This document shows, one piece after another, positions 34,307 through 43,922 of a stretch of 64,000 bases of DNA. The DNA is taken from NCBI RefSeq assembly GCF_022581195.2, contig NC_061464.1, positions 124,001 to 188,000 on the forward strand, written 5' to 3'. The notes below the pieces were generated by a model. That model did no database searches. It had not been told where the DNA came from and saw only the letters and a list, made by a program, of their open reading frames with translations. The DNA is from Helicoverpa zea. Its lineage: Eukaryota; Arthropoda; Insecta; Lepidoptera; Noctuidae. A program made the translations under genes and the position numbers. Every line of letters begins with the position of its first letter. Position 1 is the stretch's first letter.

Positions 34307-35096
34307 TTTAGTGCAACTTGCACTGTTTATTCACATATTTTCTCAAACACAATTCGATATTTTTATCACATCAGTCAACTCACGAGACGTGCGTTCGCGA
34401 AATCGTGAATGACAACAGATAAAATACAAATTTATAGAAATCGTAGAAGCCATTACTACCTACCACAGAATATAAAGAAAATGCAACACAGATAACTGAT
34501 AAGAAATCTCTCTTAAAAATTAATAATTATTTTACGTAATGGAGAATAGAGGTAAAATGTCCAGTTACATTTAATACTCATTTCAAAATGGGCAAGACCA
34601 GTGTAAGAGTCCCAAAGGTGACTGTGGGGTGTTAGATAACATATAACATCCACATAACATCTGACGGATAAAGTTGGCCGAGGTTAAGCGGATACGAGGA
34701 CTCTAGCTTACTTCGACAAACTTTACTTTGCCTCGCAATATTCCTTCATCGTTGTGGGCTCGCAACTTCGCTTCGCAATCTCACCGAGAGCTTGCGAAGT
34801 TGCGAGTTGTTTGGAAGATATTTTTGGTTGCGTTTACGTTGGTTTACGTAGAGAGTTGGTTAGTGTCTGTCAGTTCTGTCACTGTCAGCGTCAGGTCAGT
34901 GAATGTCACGTCGACTCTGGTTCGTTTACCAATACACCTGCTGATACGACTGCGACTGCGACTTAACGACATAGGAAAACCAAAAATAAACAGCATATTT
35001 GCTTTAAATAACGATCAGTGTTACTTCAAGTTTATCTCCTGTGTGAGATCGTCCGCCGCCAAGATCTCGTCTTTACAAGAATTACTTTTGAGCCTG
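34307..35096. promoter_or_regulatory. head-to-head intergenic region of TMEM131 and CRBN
   Basis: The 790 bases between the two start codons must hold both promoters and both 5' leaders. A near-perfect hairpin lies at 34759-34806 (CTCGCAACTTCGC and GCGAAGTTGCGAG) on the CRBN side. No TATA box was placed with confidence. Shared regulation is possible but is inferred only from spacing. Confidence 0.5.
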
Positions 35097-38000
35097 ATGG
35101 ATGGCAATGGTAAATCTAACAATATCTTGATCACATTGTCGGCCTATTGAAACTGCTTATTGTAGTCTTCCGTTAATCCTCAATGAGCGCACCTTACCGG
35201 TCTTTGGGAGCCCGCATCCTTCCACCGCTTGCACTGGTCGCCTTTCTTAAATATTGGATCCAAAGACCGCTGTTCAGTGCAGCATTTTTACTAATAAATA
35301 ATATACTAATGGCTTGATTCTTGCATGTTGTATATTTACAGAACTAGTATTTTACAATTATATTTACAAAAATAAAAAAGGGAAAAAATTAAAACTAAGT
35401 ATCAAAATATTCATCTTCATCGCTGTCAGCGGGGATCGTGCCCAAAAGGCTGGCTGCATTGCCCACCCAGCATGATTCCAATGCTGGGTGAAGGCAGTGC
35501 GTGAAGCCATATCCCTGACTTCCACTCTTCTACAGCCCGCAGGCGTTCAGCAGTATTGACAGATGTTTCAATTTGTTTATTTCTAGTCAATCTGTAGAGC
35601 AGGCCGTCCTACTGTCTCTGAGAAGCCGGGTTGTCAGGGAATACTGTATTTGGGCAAGCCATTTTCCGGGCGTTCATACTATCAGTCAGATACGGCTCCT
35701 CAGAATCAACCAGTGAATGGGATAGGAACACCAGTAGACTTAAACTTTTGTTTATGTAATTTTATGGAAGCCGAGGCCACAGAATCTGATCGGAATGATT
35801 AAAACCAAGCTCGGCCGACCAAGGCCAAATTAAAAAGAGGAGCAAGAGTAATACAGATTTAGACAGAATTGACCAACTAAAAGATGTGGCTGCTTCCATA
35901 AGGAGAGGAGCAAAAGTTGTACATAAATTTTGGGCCAAAACAACAGTATTTTACGTAATGATGATGTAATGGATTGTAAATAACTTATGTAGTCTTATTG
36001 CAATATTGTCATATGTAGACAATGCTAGTACTATCTAGCTATAATATGGACTGTGTACTGTGTGCGCTTTGTCTGAAATAAATATTTTCAATTTCAATAG
36101 CAAGAATATTTTTTGTTGATTTATGCAGAAAGCGATGGCAGTGATAGTGGGTCTGAGGGGCTACCAACTCAAAACCGTGACGATTACGGCGAAGCGGACG
36201 ATCCTGACGAGGACGGCAGCGAGGCTTCGCCGGTGCACATGCAGGCGACGCTCCGACAAGTCTACTACGACAGTGAAGCAGAGTCCGTTGATGTAGAGGC
36301 CATTGAAGTAGAGGAGCCCTACGATATATCTATAGCTGCTTCACACTCGGTCAGTAGTCACCACTGTACGCATAACCACAACCCTAATTTACTTGTGAGG
36401 TCACACTTATTTCATCTTTTTATCATCATCCTCCGAGCCTTTTCCCAACTATATTGGGGTTGGCTTCCAGTCTAACCGGATTTAGCTGAGTACCGGTGCT
36501 TTACAAGAAGCGACTGCCTATCTGACCTCCTCAACCCAGTTACCCGGGCAACCCGATACCCCTTGGTTAGACTGGTGTCAGACTTACTGGCTTCTGACTA
36601 CCCGTAACGACTGCCAAGGATGTTCAATGACAGCCGGGACCTACAGTTTAACGTGCCATCCGAAACACAGTCATTGATGTCTAAGATATACTTAGAAAGT
36701 ACATACAAACTTAGAAATGTTGCATTGGTACTTGCCTGACCTGGAATCAAACCCGCGCCCTCATACTCGAGAGGTTGGTTTCATCTTTTTATGTACTCCA
36801 TACATGGGCGTAGCCACACTGGGGCAAGCTGGGGCACTTGCCCCACCCTGGGCCCTGGCTCTGACCTATAAGGTGTCTGATTAAACAATGTTTTTTTTAC
36901 TAACTCTAAACATGTCGACTTTGAAAAGAGCGCGATCAAAACAAAATGCACGCTCGAGTTCCCGAACGTGCGCGGTGCGCGCGTCATTTGAAAGCGAGCC
37001 GTATTCCCTAAAAGAATAGGTGCTATGTGACGTAGCGAGCCGAGCCGTCCACCTAATCCAAAAAATAATGCATTGAAGGAGATGGAACTGGTAGATTTGA
37101 TCAAAATTTCGGAAATGCAATTTTATCCTAGTGTAAAAACCGTGCTTGCCCAGCCATGTACGACCAGAGGCCCGATTCTCCTAATTTTACTTAAGCAACA
37201 TACGATTCACATTCGACTGCGATCCAATCCCGACTCGATTACGATTGAAGCGTATGTGGCATTCCCCTATTTTTTCTTTGAAATAAACGTTTTTATCCTT
37301 TTCTGTCATTCAATAATGAATCATTTTGTCTGCAAATGATTTACGATTTCAATATGATTGTAGAGCAAACTACCGTACAGATCAAAATCACCAAAATAGC
37401 AGACCAATCGCAAACCAATCGAATGTCGTTGGAATTCGATTGGTCTTATTTATATTAGTAGCAGAATGCCCGATATGGTTAAAACTGCTATTGCGATCGT
37501 ATTGCGATTCGATTTCTGTTCGATTTTGACATTATTAACTTAGGAGAATCGGGCCCCTGTATAATAGAACGATCGTTTAGCACAGTGGTTCTTAACCGGT
37601 GGTCCGCGGACCACTGGTGGTCCCTGGAGGCATTCCAAGTGGTCCGCGAAGCTTAGCTGCGCGACGTTGCTATACGTTATCTAACTTTATTTTTATTGAC
37701 TTATCTATGCGAGCGGGGGTTTTCGTATGGACGTATATCGGGTGTGTCGTACTCGTACCTAGTCCCCCATTCATGAAAATGTAAATTTGGGCGACATTTT
37801 ACGTAGTTTTTGGTTTTGAGTCTAAAAAAATAATTAAAATTTCGCGCTCGCTTCGCTCGCGTATCCAGAAACTATATTATTTTTGTATTTGTCAAGAAAC
37901 AAAAAGTTAAGTACGTTTGGGCTAAATTTTACGTAATATTTGGTTTAAGTCCGATAAAAATTTCGTGCTCGCTTCGCTCGCGTATTTGGAAACTACATTT

Positions 38001-41000
38001 CAAGTTTTTCTTTCTTTGCATTTGCTTATCTAAACAACTGCCGACATGCGTTTAGCTTGGAGTAGTACTGTACCAAAGATTCTGAAATTAGTAAAGAGTC
38101 TCAAAAATCTCATTAAATTAAAATCTGTAACTTTTCGTTTTTTGCTAAATAATACATATAGGCCTGTGTATGCTAAGTGTGCACAGAACAAGGGTCTCGG
38201 AATCGAAAAATATTTTTTAGAAGAAGTGCTTAACAGGTTCTGCCAGAACCCACGCCGTCTTCTCTTGAAGTAATAGGTATTACTCATATACTTAAGTTAT
38301 AACTTTAATTTATAAACACCGAGTATTCATAAATAGAACTATAAAATCTGTCCTGTGTGTGATTGTTTATTTTCTGTACCTGAAAATATAAACCTCTCAA
38401 ATTAAGAGATTAACAAGTTTGAGATTAACGGCTCAAGATACAAAAAATCGGAGGGCCCCCGGGGGATAGGTTGACTGCTGCCCCACCCTGAGCCCAAAGC
38501 TGGCTACGCCCATGACTCCATATATTCTGCCTCATGTACCCAGACTATCCATATATAGATACTCGCTAACATACTACCTTACATAAATACACTCTTTTGC
38601 AAAAAAGCGGGCACCTATGCGAAATCTTAGTTTTAAGGACTTTCCGTGTATTTCAAAGGGTTTTAATGATTGTAGTATGTTTCTAGCATCAAAAGGGTTA
38701 GCCAAGCATGCGTGAGAGTGTATTCTAAATTTGAATTTTGTACAATTGCTAAGAAATTGGTTAAACCTTGTTTTGGCCTAATTGCTGGCAGAAAGTTCGT
38801 CGGTGTTTTGAAAAGTTTTTGAAGTGATTTTCAGAAAACTGATAATGCAGTCTTAATTAATGATTAATGTACCTTTCTGATACACCAAAACATTTTTGAA
38901 AAACTATGCGTATTTGATAAAATTTTCACTTGCTCTAAATGGGCTATACTGATGATTAATGGCAATGTTAAGAGTTTCGGCATTTTAGTGTAAAGCGTTC
39001 TACTGTTTAAATATTGTACCCACGTGTTTTAAAATATCGCTTTTTAATAATTAAACACTATTTAGAGGAGTATCAGTACATTGGACTGCGACAAAACCAA
39101 TTTAAAGTAAGCAGTGCCGATCACAACTCGTCTAATATTATAAATGCAAAAGTCCGTTTATTTCCTGCGCTTTAAAAAAAAAAACTACTTAACAAATCAT
39201 CATGAAACTTTGTACACATATTCTTGGTGATACTAGAACATAGGATACTTTTTATCAACACGTGGGCACGTGAGCAAAGCAGGGGCGAACCTAGTCTTTA
39301 TATAATTCCTTATACACTTTCTCAAGTACTCCCGTGAGTATTACTTCACCTAATATATACCATTTATTGTGTTAGCCGGAAAATGCTCACTGCTGACCTG
39401 CGCGTATTCCGGCGAATACGCGAGCATTCGTGCGGCTTCGCTTTAGTTGTAAAAAATTTTACGCTTCGATGCGCTTCGACTCTGCGCTAGTATAAATCGA
39501 CCCTTACATAGGAAAAAGTATTGCAAAACTGAAGTGGCAAAGGAAAGGGCAGGGCACGTAGCTTGTAGAGCATATGGCCTCATGAGGCACATAAGTTCTC
39601 GAGTGGCGATCATAACACGGTAGACGCAGCCTGGGCCCCGATTCTCCTAAATTAATAATGTCAAAATCGAATAGAAATCGAATCGCAATATGATCGTAAT
39701 AGCAGTTTTAACCATATCGGTCATTCTGCTACTAATAAAATACCAATCGTATTCGATTGACATTTGATTGGTGTGCGATTGGTCTGCTATTTTGATGATT
39801 TTGGTCTATACGGTAGTTTGCTGTACAATCATTTTGCAATCGTAAATCATTTGCAGACAAAATGATTCATTATTGAATGATAGAAAAGGATAAAAACGTT
39901 TATTTCAAAGAAAAAATAGCGGAATGCCACATACGCTTCAATCGTAATCGAGTCGGGATTGGATCTCAGTCGAATCGAGTCGAACGTCAATCGAATGGCG
40001 CTTAAGTAAAAATAGGAGAATCGGGCCCCTGATCGGCGTGGGTACCGATCTACATCTATATGCATACTCACTTTACATACTTTATCATATGCCTTCTCAT
40101 TTACAGATGTCAAAAACATGTGCCGTCATAGTTTGCATTTTTTGTCAGTTTATTTCATTAAAAGTATTGAATAGTATTGTTGTGAAGTAGCATGTGGTAC
40201 GTTGCGCAGTACCTGGGCGCGGGGCTGGAGCAGGCGCGCGGGCGGCGCGTGCTGGAGGCGGGCTGGCGCGGCCGCGTGCCCGTGGCGGCGCACCACGGCG
40301 TGGTGTTCCCGGGCGAGGTGGTGCCCATGCTGCTGCCGCACGCCGCCGACGCCGCGCTCATCGTGGACGCCATCAACACGCACAAGCTGTTCGGCCTGCT
40401 CTGTCCCAGGTCACTCGCATCACGAGCACCACGCACGTCACGCTGCCCTAACTATATTTTACTCTTCAAATATTGCCTATCTAATTCCGTTCGGGAATGA
40501 ATGAGTCGAAGAGAGAGGCGTGGCTAATGACCGCTTATCGCGTGCAGTGAGACCGGCGACAAGCTGTCGGGCTACGGCGTGCTGTGCGAGGTGATGATGT
40601 TCGGCATCGAGCACATGCTGGCGCAGCCCACGTCGGTGACGTTCAAGGCGCGCGCCATCCACCGCTTCGTGCTGGAGCGCGGGCCGCGGCAGGCGCTGGC
40701 GTACCGGCGCATGCGCGCGGCCGAGCTGCGCGTGCTGCCCGAGCTGGCGGCGCGGGACGGGCTGCGCGCGGCGCGGCTGGCGTCGCTGGACGCGCTGCGC
40801 TCGCCGCTGCCCCTGTAGGTCGCTGTGCGGTACCCGGGCCGCTGCCCGCCTGCTGCCGCCTGCCGCCCGCCTCACTGTGCGTGTTGCAGCGCGCCGGGGC
40901 AGCGCCGCCTGCGCGCGCTGGACGCCGCCGCCACGCCGTGGCCGCTCTTCGTGCACGACATCCTGGACTTCGAGCGTATGCGTCGCATCATCTGCGACTA

Positions 41001-42776
41001 CTTCGATACCATGTCGTTGGGTGAGTGCAACCATCTCGTACATTAGCCGAGCCTTGGTGTCAGTTGAGACGATGATATGAGAGCGAGTGTGGTGTGCAGG
41101 GGACCGGCTGCCGGAGGAGCCGGTGTCGCTGTCGTTCTGGGTGGCGAGCAACCTGCCGCTGTCGCTGGCGGACCGGCTGGCGCTGTTCGCCGTCGACAAC
41201 GCGCTGCTGCGCCTGCACATGGAGTGCCACTTCATTAGCCGGGTCAATGTACGCTACCGTGGAACATGTTCTATGAATTGGGTTTGTGACATGTTCTTCA
41301 TGTTGGCTCTTTGGATTTCAGAAAAGCGTGTTGTGCTGCTCGTCGTGCATGACGCAGATCGCGCGCAGAGAACATTTATTTGCCATGTCCAGCGAGGGAG
41401 TGCACTCCAATTATACTAATCTAGGTGAGCAAAAGTGTCCTGACTAGGCATTTTTTTATCTCTTATGCTCCTGCTCCACCTGCGTTAGCGTTAACGTTAA
41501 TGTCAATGGCCAACTACACGTTACTTATTGCATTAAAAATGCGTGTTGGCTACACTTAGGTACAATTCCGCAAAGAGTTAATCCCTCATGAAGTAACGCG
41601 TTAACACACATTAAAGAGGTTAAACTCAGACACACAAAATAATTCTAAAAACTAAAGCTTTCTCATTTGACCATTCCATTATCGTGCTCGTAAAATGCAG
41701 TTACAACTTAAACAAAGTATCTACACTCGTCCTTGCATGCGTGCAATGAGATGGCATTAATGTAGCCAACATCACTGAGCGCGCTAAGCTACGCACTAAA
41801 ACCCTTTGATGTGTCAAAAAATCCGACACCCGAGTTATCGCTTAACGTTTAATGCTATTCATAATGCCATTTGTATAAATTGCCATTAAAACGTTGGCCA
41901 CATCTGCGTAATGCCAAAATTTAACGCGTTAAGACGCAGGTGGAGCAGTAGCATTAGAGACACGGGAATTCTGGAGTTCTAAAGTTTTTAAACATTCTTG
42001 TTTTAATATCAGGCATGACAGTATATATGTACTTATGTATATTAATCATGTTCGGCAGGCGGCTACATGCACGACCTGCTGACAGTCCGCGAGGTGAGCA
42101 ACGTGCGAGCAGCCGGCCCCAGCAGCGAGGAGTACTCGTGGTTCCCGGGCTACTCCTGGACAGTCGCGCACTGCCGCCTCTGCGCCGCGCACGTCGGCTG
42201 GCGGTGAGTACACGCGGCGCTACAGTCGCGCACTGCCGCCTCTGCGCCGCGCACGTCGGCTGGCGGTGAGTACACGCGGCGCTACAGTCGCGCACTGCCG
42301 CCTCTGCGCCGCGCACGTCGGCTGGCGGTGAGTACACGCGGCGCTACAGTCGCGCACTGCCGCCTCTGCGCCGCGCACGTCGGCTGGCGGTGAGTACACG
42401 CGGCGCTACAGTCGCGCACTGCCGCCTCTGCGCCGCGCACGTCGGCTGGCGGTGAGTACACGCGGCGCTACAGTCGCGCACTGCCGCCTCTGCGCCGCGC
42501 ACGTCGGCTGGCGGTGAGTACACGCGGCGCTACAGTCGCGCACTGCCGCCTCTGCGCCGCGCACGTCGGCTGGCGGTGAGTACACGCGGCGCTACAGTCG
42601 CGCACTGCCGCCTCTGCGCCGCGCACGTCGGCTGGCGGTGAGTACACGCGCATAGTGACGTGTGTGTGTGTGACAGGTTCGACGCGACCAAGGGGCGTCT
42701 GCGGCCGCTCACCTTCTACGGCATCTGCCGCAACTACGTCACGCCGCACACAGACGACAGCGCGCAACATCTGTGA
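35097..42776 (+). CDS. CRBN: Cereblon, CUL4-DDB1 ubiquitin ligase substrate receptor, 9 coding exons
   Basis: Cereblon binds DDB1 and recruits substrates to the CRL4 ligase (family knowledge; fly ohgata). Exons: 35097-35109, 36129-36349, 40210-40409, 40548-40814, 40890-41020, 41100-41248, 41322-41424, 42059-42203, 42677-42776. All phases agree and the total is 442 codons plus TGA, about the human length. Residues 1-78 are acidic, ending YDISIAASHS. A LON-like domain follows (about 79-325: VAAHHGVVFPGEVVPMLL, TGDKLSGYGVLCEV). The CULT domain (about 326-430) has zinc ligands C333/C336 and C400/C403 and the three-tryptophan cage W389, W395 and W409 in SWFPGYSW and HVGWRF. The first exon (only MDGN plus one base) is inferred from frame continuity. 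The exon 6 end could also be 41242 (GTCAAT donor); 41248 fits the family better. Exon 8 and its donor are part of an eightfold tandem repeat. Confidence 0.92.
35110..36128 (+). other. CRBN intron 1; holds a degenerate mobile-element coding fragment
   Basis: On the minus strand about 35610-35420, a degenerate frame reads LLYRLTRNKQIETSVNTAE, LRAVEEWKSGIWLHALPSPS and GIMLGGQCSQPF. This looks like a mobile-element-associated peptide, but I cannot assign the family. The rest of the intron shows nothing recognisable. Confidence 0.35.
36424..36778 (-). mobile_element. tRNA-derived SINE with 14-bp target site duplication
   Basis: Same family as 15752-16136, minus orientation, with the ATGATGATG tail at 36424 and the tRNA-like head near 36740-36778. 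TTTCATCTTTTTAT flanks both sides (36410-36423 and 36779-36792), a perfect 14-bp duplication. The copy begins about 75 bases after the CRBN exon 2 donor. Confidence 0.9.
36803..38514. mobile_element. hAT-superfamily element with 8-bp target duplication
   Basis: The ends are CATGGGCGTAGCCA at 36803 and TGGCTACGCCCATG at 38514. ACTCCATA flanks both (36795-36802 and 38515-38522), a perfect 8-bp duplication. Inside are CGCTCGCTTCGCTCGCGTAT motifs (about 37845 and 37966) and a segment starting CAGTGGTTCTTAACCGGTGG (about 37583), which resembles another hAT terminus. No transposase was recognised in the remaining ORFs (for example 38046-38273). Confidence 0.85.
37169..37557 (+). mobile_element. MITE family 3, copy 1 (ends GGCCCGATTCTCCTAA)
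   Basis: The copy opens GGCCCGATTCTCCTAATTTT and closes TTAGGAGAATCGGGCCCC, giving terminal inverted repeats of about 16-18 bases. The interior is AT-rich with many ATTCGATT and GATTGG motifs. It is nested in the hAT element at 36803-38514. Two further copies lie at 39633-40030 and 50781-51180. No target duplication could be settled. Confidence 0.8.
39633..40030 (-). mobile_element. MITE family 3, copy 2 (inverted)
   Basis: This is the reverse complement of copy 1 over its whole length, with GGCCCCGATTCTCCTAA at the left and GAGAATCGGGCCCCT at the right. The first and second copies lie 2.1 kb apart in opposite orientation in CRBN intron 2. Confidence 0.8.
41466..41953. mobile_element. MITE in CRBN intron 7 (TTA target duplication)
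   Basis: The ends are TGCTCCTGCTCCACCTGCGT at 41466 and, on the opposite strand at 41953, TGCTACTGCTCCACCTGCGT. TTA flanks both (41463-41465 and 41954-41956), as expected of PIF/Harbinger-type transposition. The ends also contain GTTAACG and TTAACGCGTTAA motifs. It nearly fills intron 7 (41425-42058). Confidence 0.75.
42160..42655 (+). repeat. eight tandem copies of a 62-bp unit spanning the CRBN exon 8 / intron 8 junction
   Basis: Each unit is 44 bases of exon 8 (encoding TVAHCRLCAAHVGWR) plus 18 bases of intron starting GTGAGTACACGCG. The donor GT occurs at 42204, 42266, 42328, 42390, 42452, 42514, 42576 and 42638, exactly 62 apart, and the units look identical until the last few bases of copy 8. 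Only the first donor keeps the CRBN frame open; reading past it gives CGG TGA at once. The array accounts for nearly all of intron 8 (42204-42676). Confidence 0.95.
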
Positions 42777-43250
42777 ACCACATCGTGTTCAGCAGAGGTC
42801 AAAACAAACGAGTTTACCATCGGAGGGAGCTGCCGACTGATGTCATCACCTTTACCCTCCACATCTGAGATTATGCAATTAGCATACTGCATATTCGTGC
42901 TGGAGTCTACAAAGTCACTTGTTATTTGTGTCTTCAGAGTACAATTTCTTTATATTAACGATGACGTAATTCGGCCAGTTGATGACCGGCCTTGTGCCAC
43001 AGTGAGGGTAGTGGTGGCCGCTGTACACGCGGGCGCGTGTCGGCCTGTCCCCGCCACCCTTGCTTGTTCCTCCTACGTCATACATGTAACAGCGTACCTA
43101 GTACACACTAGGATTTATATTAGCAGTTTAATTTCAAACTGTCATGCTAATCATTGTAAAGTCTTCATGAAATCTGTACCTATAATTAGTACCTTAATCA
43201 TTTTTTATATTGACTGTCAAATAAGATCTAAATATGAAATGATGATTGGG

Positions 43251-43279
43251 AATAAATCATCATAAGTTATGTAAATAAA
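43251..43279 (+). terminator. CRBN polyadenylation signals
   Basis: AATAAA occurs twice (43251-43256, 43274-43279), about 480-500 bases after the CRBN stop codon, with another at 43326-43331. The choice among them is inferred. Confidence 0.5.
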
Positions 43280-43863
43280 AGTCATATTTCTAGATAAACT
43301 TTCGTTACCTTCTTAATAGTAAGTAAATAAAGTATTTTATGCAGTGCATTGTTGTCTTTGTCTGTATCGACCTACCTTCACCGAGCGCTTAGCTGTCTGC
43401 CTGTTGGGCCGACTTCTGACGGATCAGTGCACAACTGACACCTACCTGATGTCCTCCCAGACGTGTCCGTCGACGGCGACACCCTGTCAATTCCCGGCAT
43501 TCTGTCTTCGCTCATGGGCCCGGCGGTGACTTGCGAAGCCGAATTTGTCTTTAAAAACTCGGTCACATGAAGCACAGTAGAGCTCTCCGTTTGCATTCAA
43601 GTTTAATTATACGACAGTTTAGCACGAATTTTACGGGCCAAGCGTTTACCGTCAAGGTCTTTAAGACGGTGGGACTCGAAGTAGTAGTCCTACACAATAC
43701 ACAACTGAAGTCTACAAATAAATATGTATTAAAGTTTTTGTAGATACTGAAAATGAAACTTGAAACTCGTAGTAATTCGCTCGGATCGCATAATCTCATG
43801 TTCCATCAGGGTGCTACGATATGAAACTGAAAATGGATAAAAACAATAAATAATACGTATATC

Positions 43864-43869
43864 TTTATT
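43864..43869 (-). terminator. VPS26C polyadenylation signal
   Basis: TTTATT on the plus strand reads AATAAA for the VPS26C transcript, 54 bases past its stop codon. Confidence 0.6.
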
Positions 43870-43922
43870 TGTAATATAAATAGAATAGATTAATTAATAA
43901 TATTTATCTTAAATCTACAGAA

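Larger units (their letters stand above)
36350..40209 (+). other. CRBN intron 2: SINE, hAT element and two MITE copies
   Basis: In order: SINE (36424-36778), hAT element (36803-38514) with a MITE copy inside it (37169-37557), a remnant near 38580-39110 with no clear class, a Helitron-like segment (about 39120-39300) and an inverted second MITE copy (39633-40030). No exon was recognised. Confidence 0.65.
42777..43922. other. tail-to-tail region of CRBN and VPS26C
   Basis: CRBN 3' UTR signals AATAAA are at 43251-43256 and 43274-43279. No coding region or known repeat was recognised. Short ORFs here have no support. Confidence 0.5.

Noticed and set aside
34728..35150. Plus-strand 140-codon ORF that includes the CRBN start in frame
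   Set aside because: Its first 123 residues overlap a DNA hairpin and do not resemble the acidic N-terminus of cereblon. Treated as 5' leader with the start at 35097.
36113..36475. Whole 120-codon ORF as a separate gene
   Set aside because: It is CRBN exon 2 (36129-36349) read through the donor into intron and the start of a SINE.
37073..37339. ORFs within the MITE copies (also 39847-40119)
   Set aside because: The same sequence recurs in inverted orientation in several places as a non-coding repeat, so the open frames are chance.
42160..42655. Direct repeats that could be mistaken for a CRISPR-like or satellite array
   Set aside because: There are no spacers, and the unit is a copy of a CRBN exon-intron junction in an animal genome.
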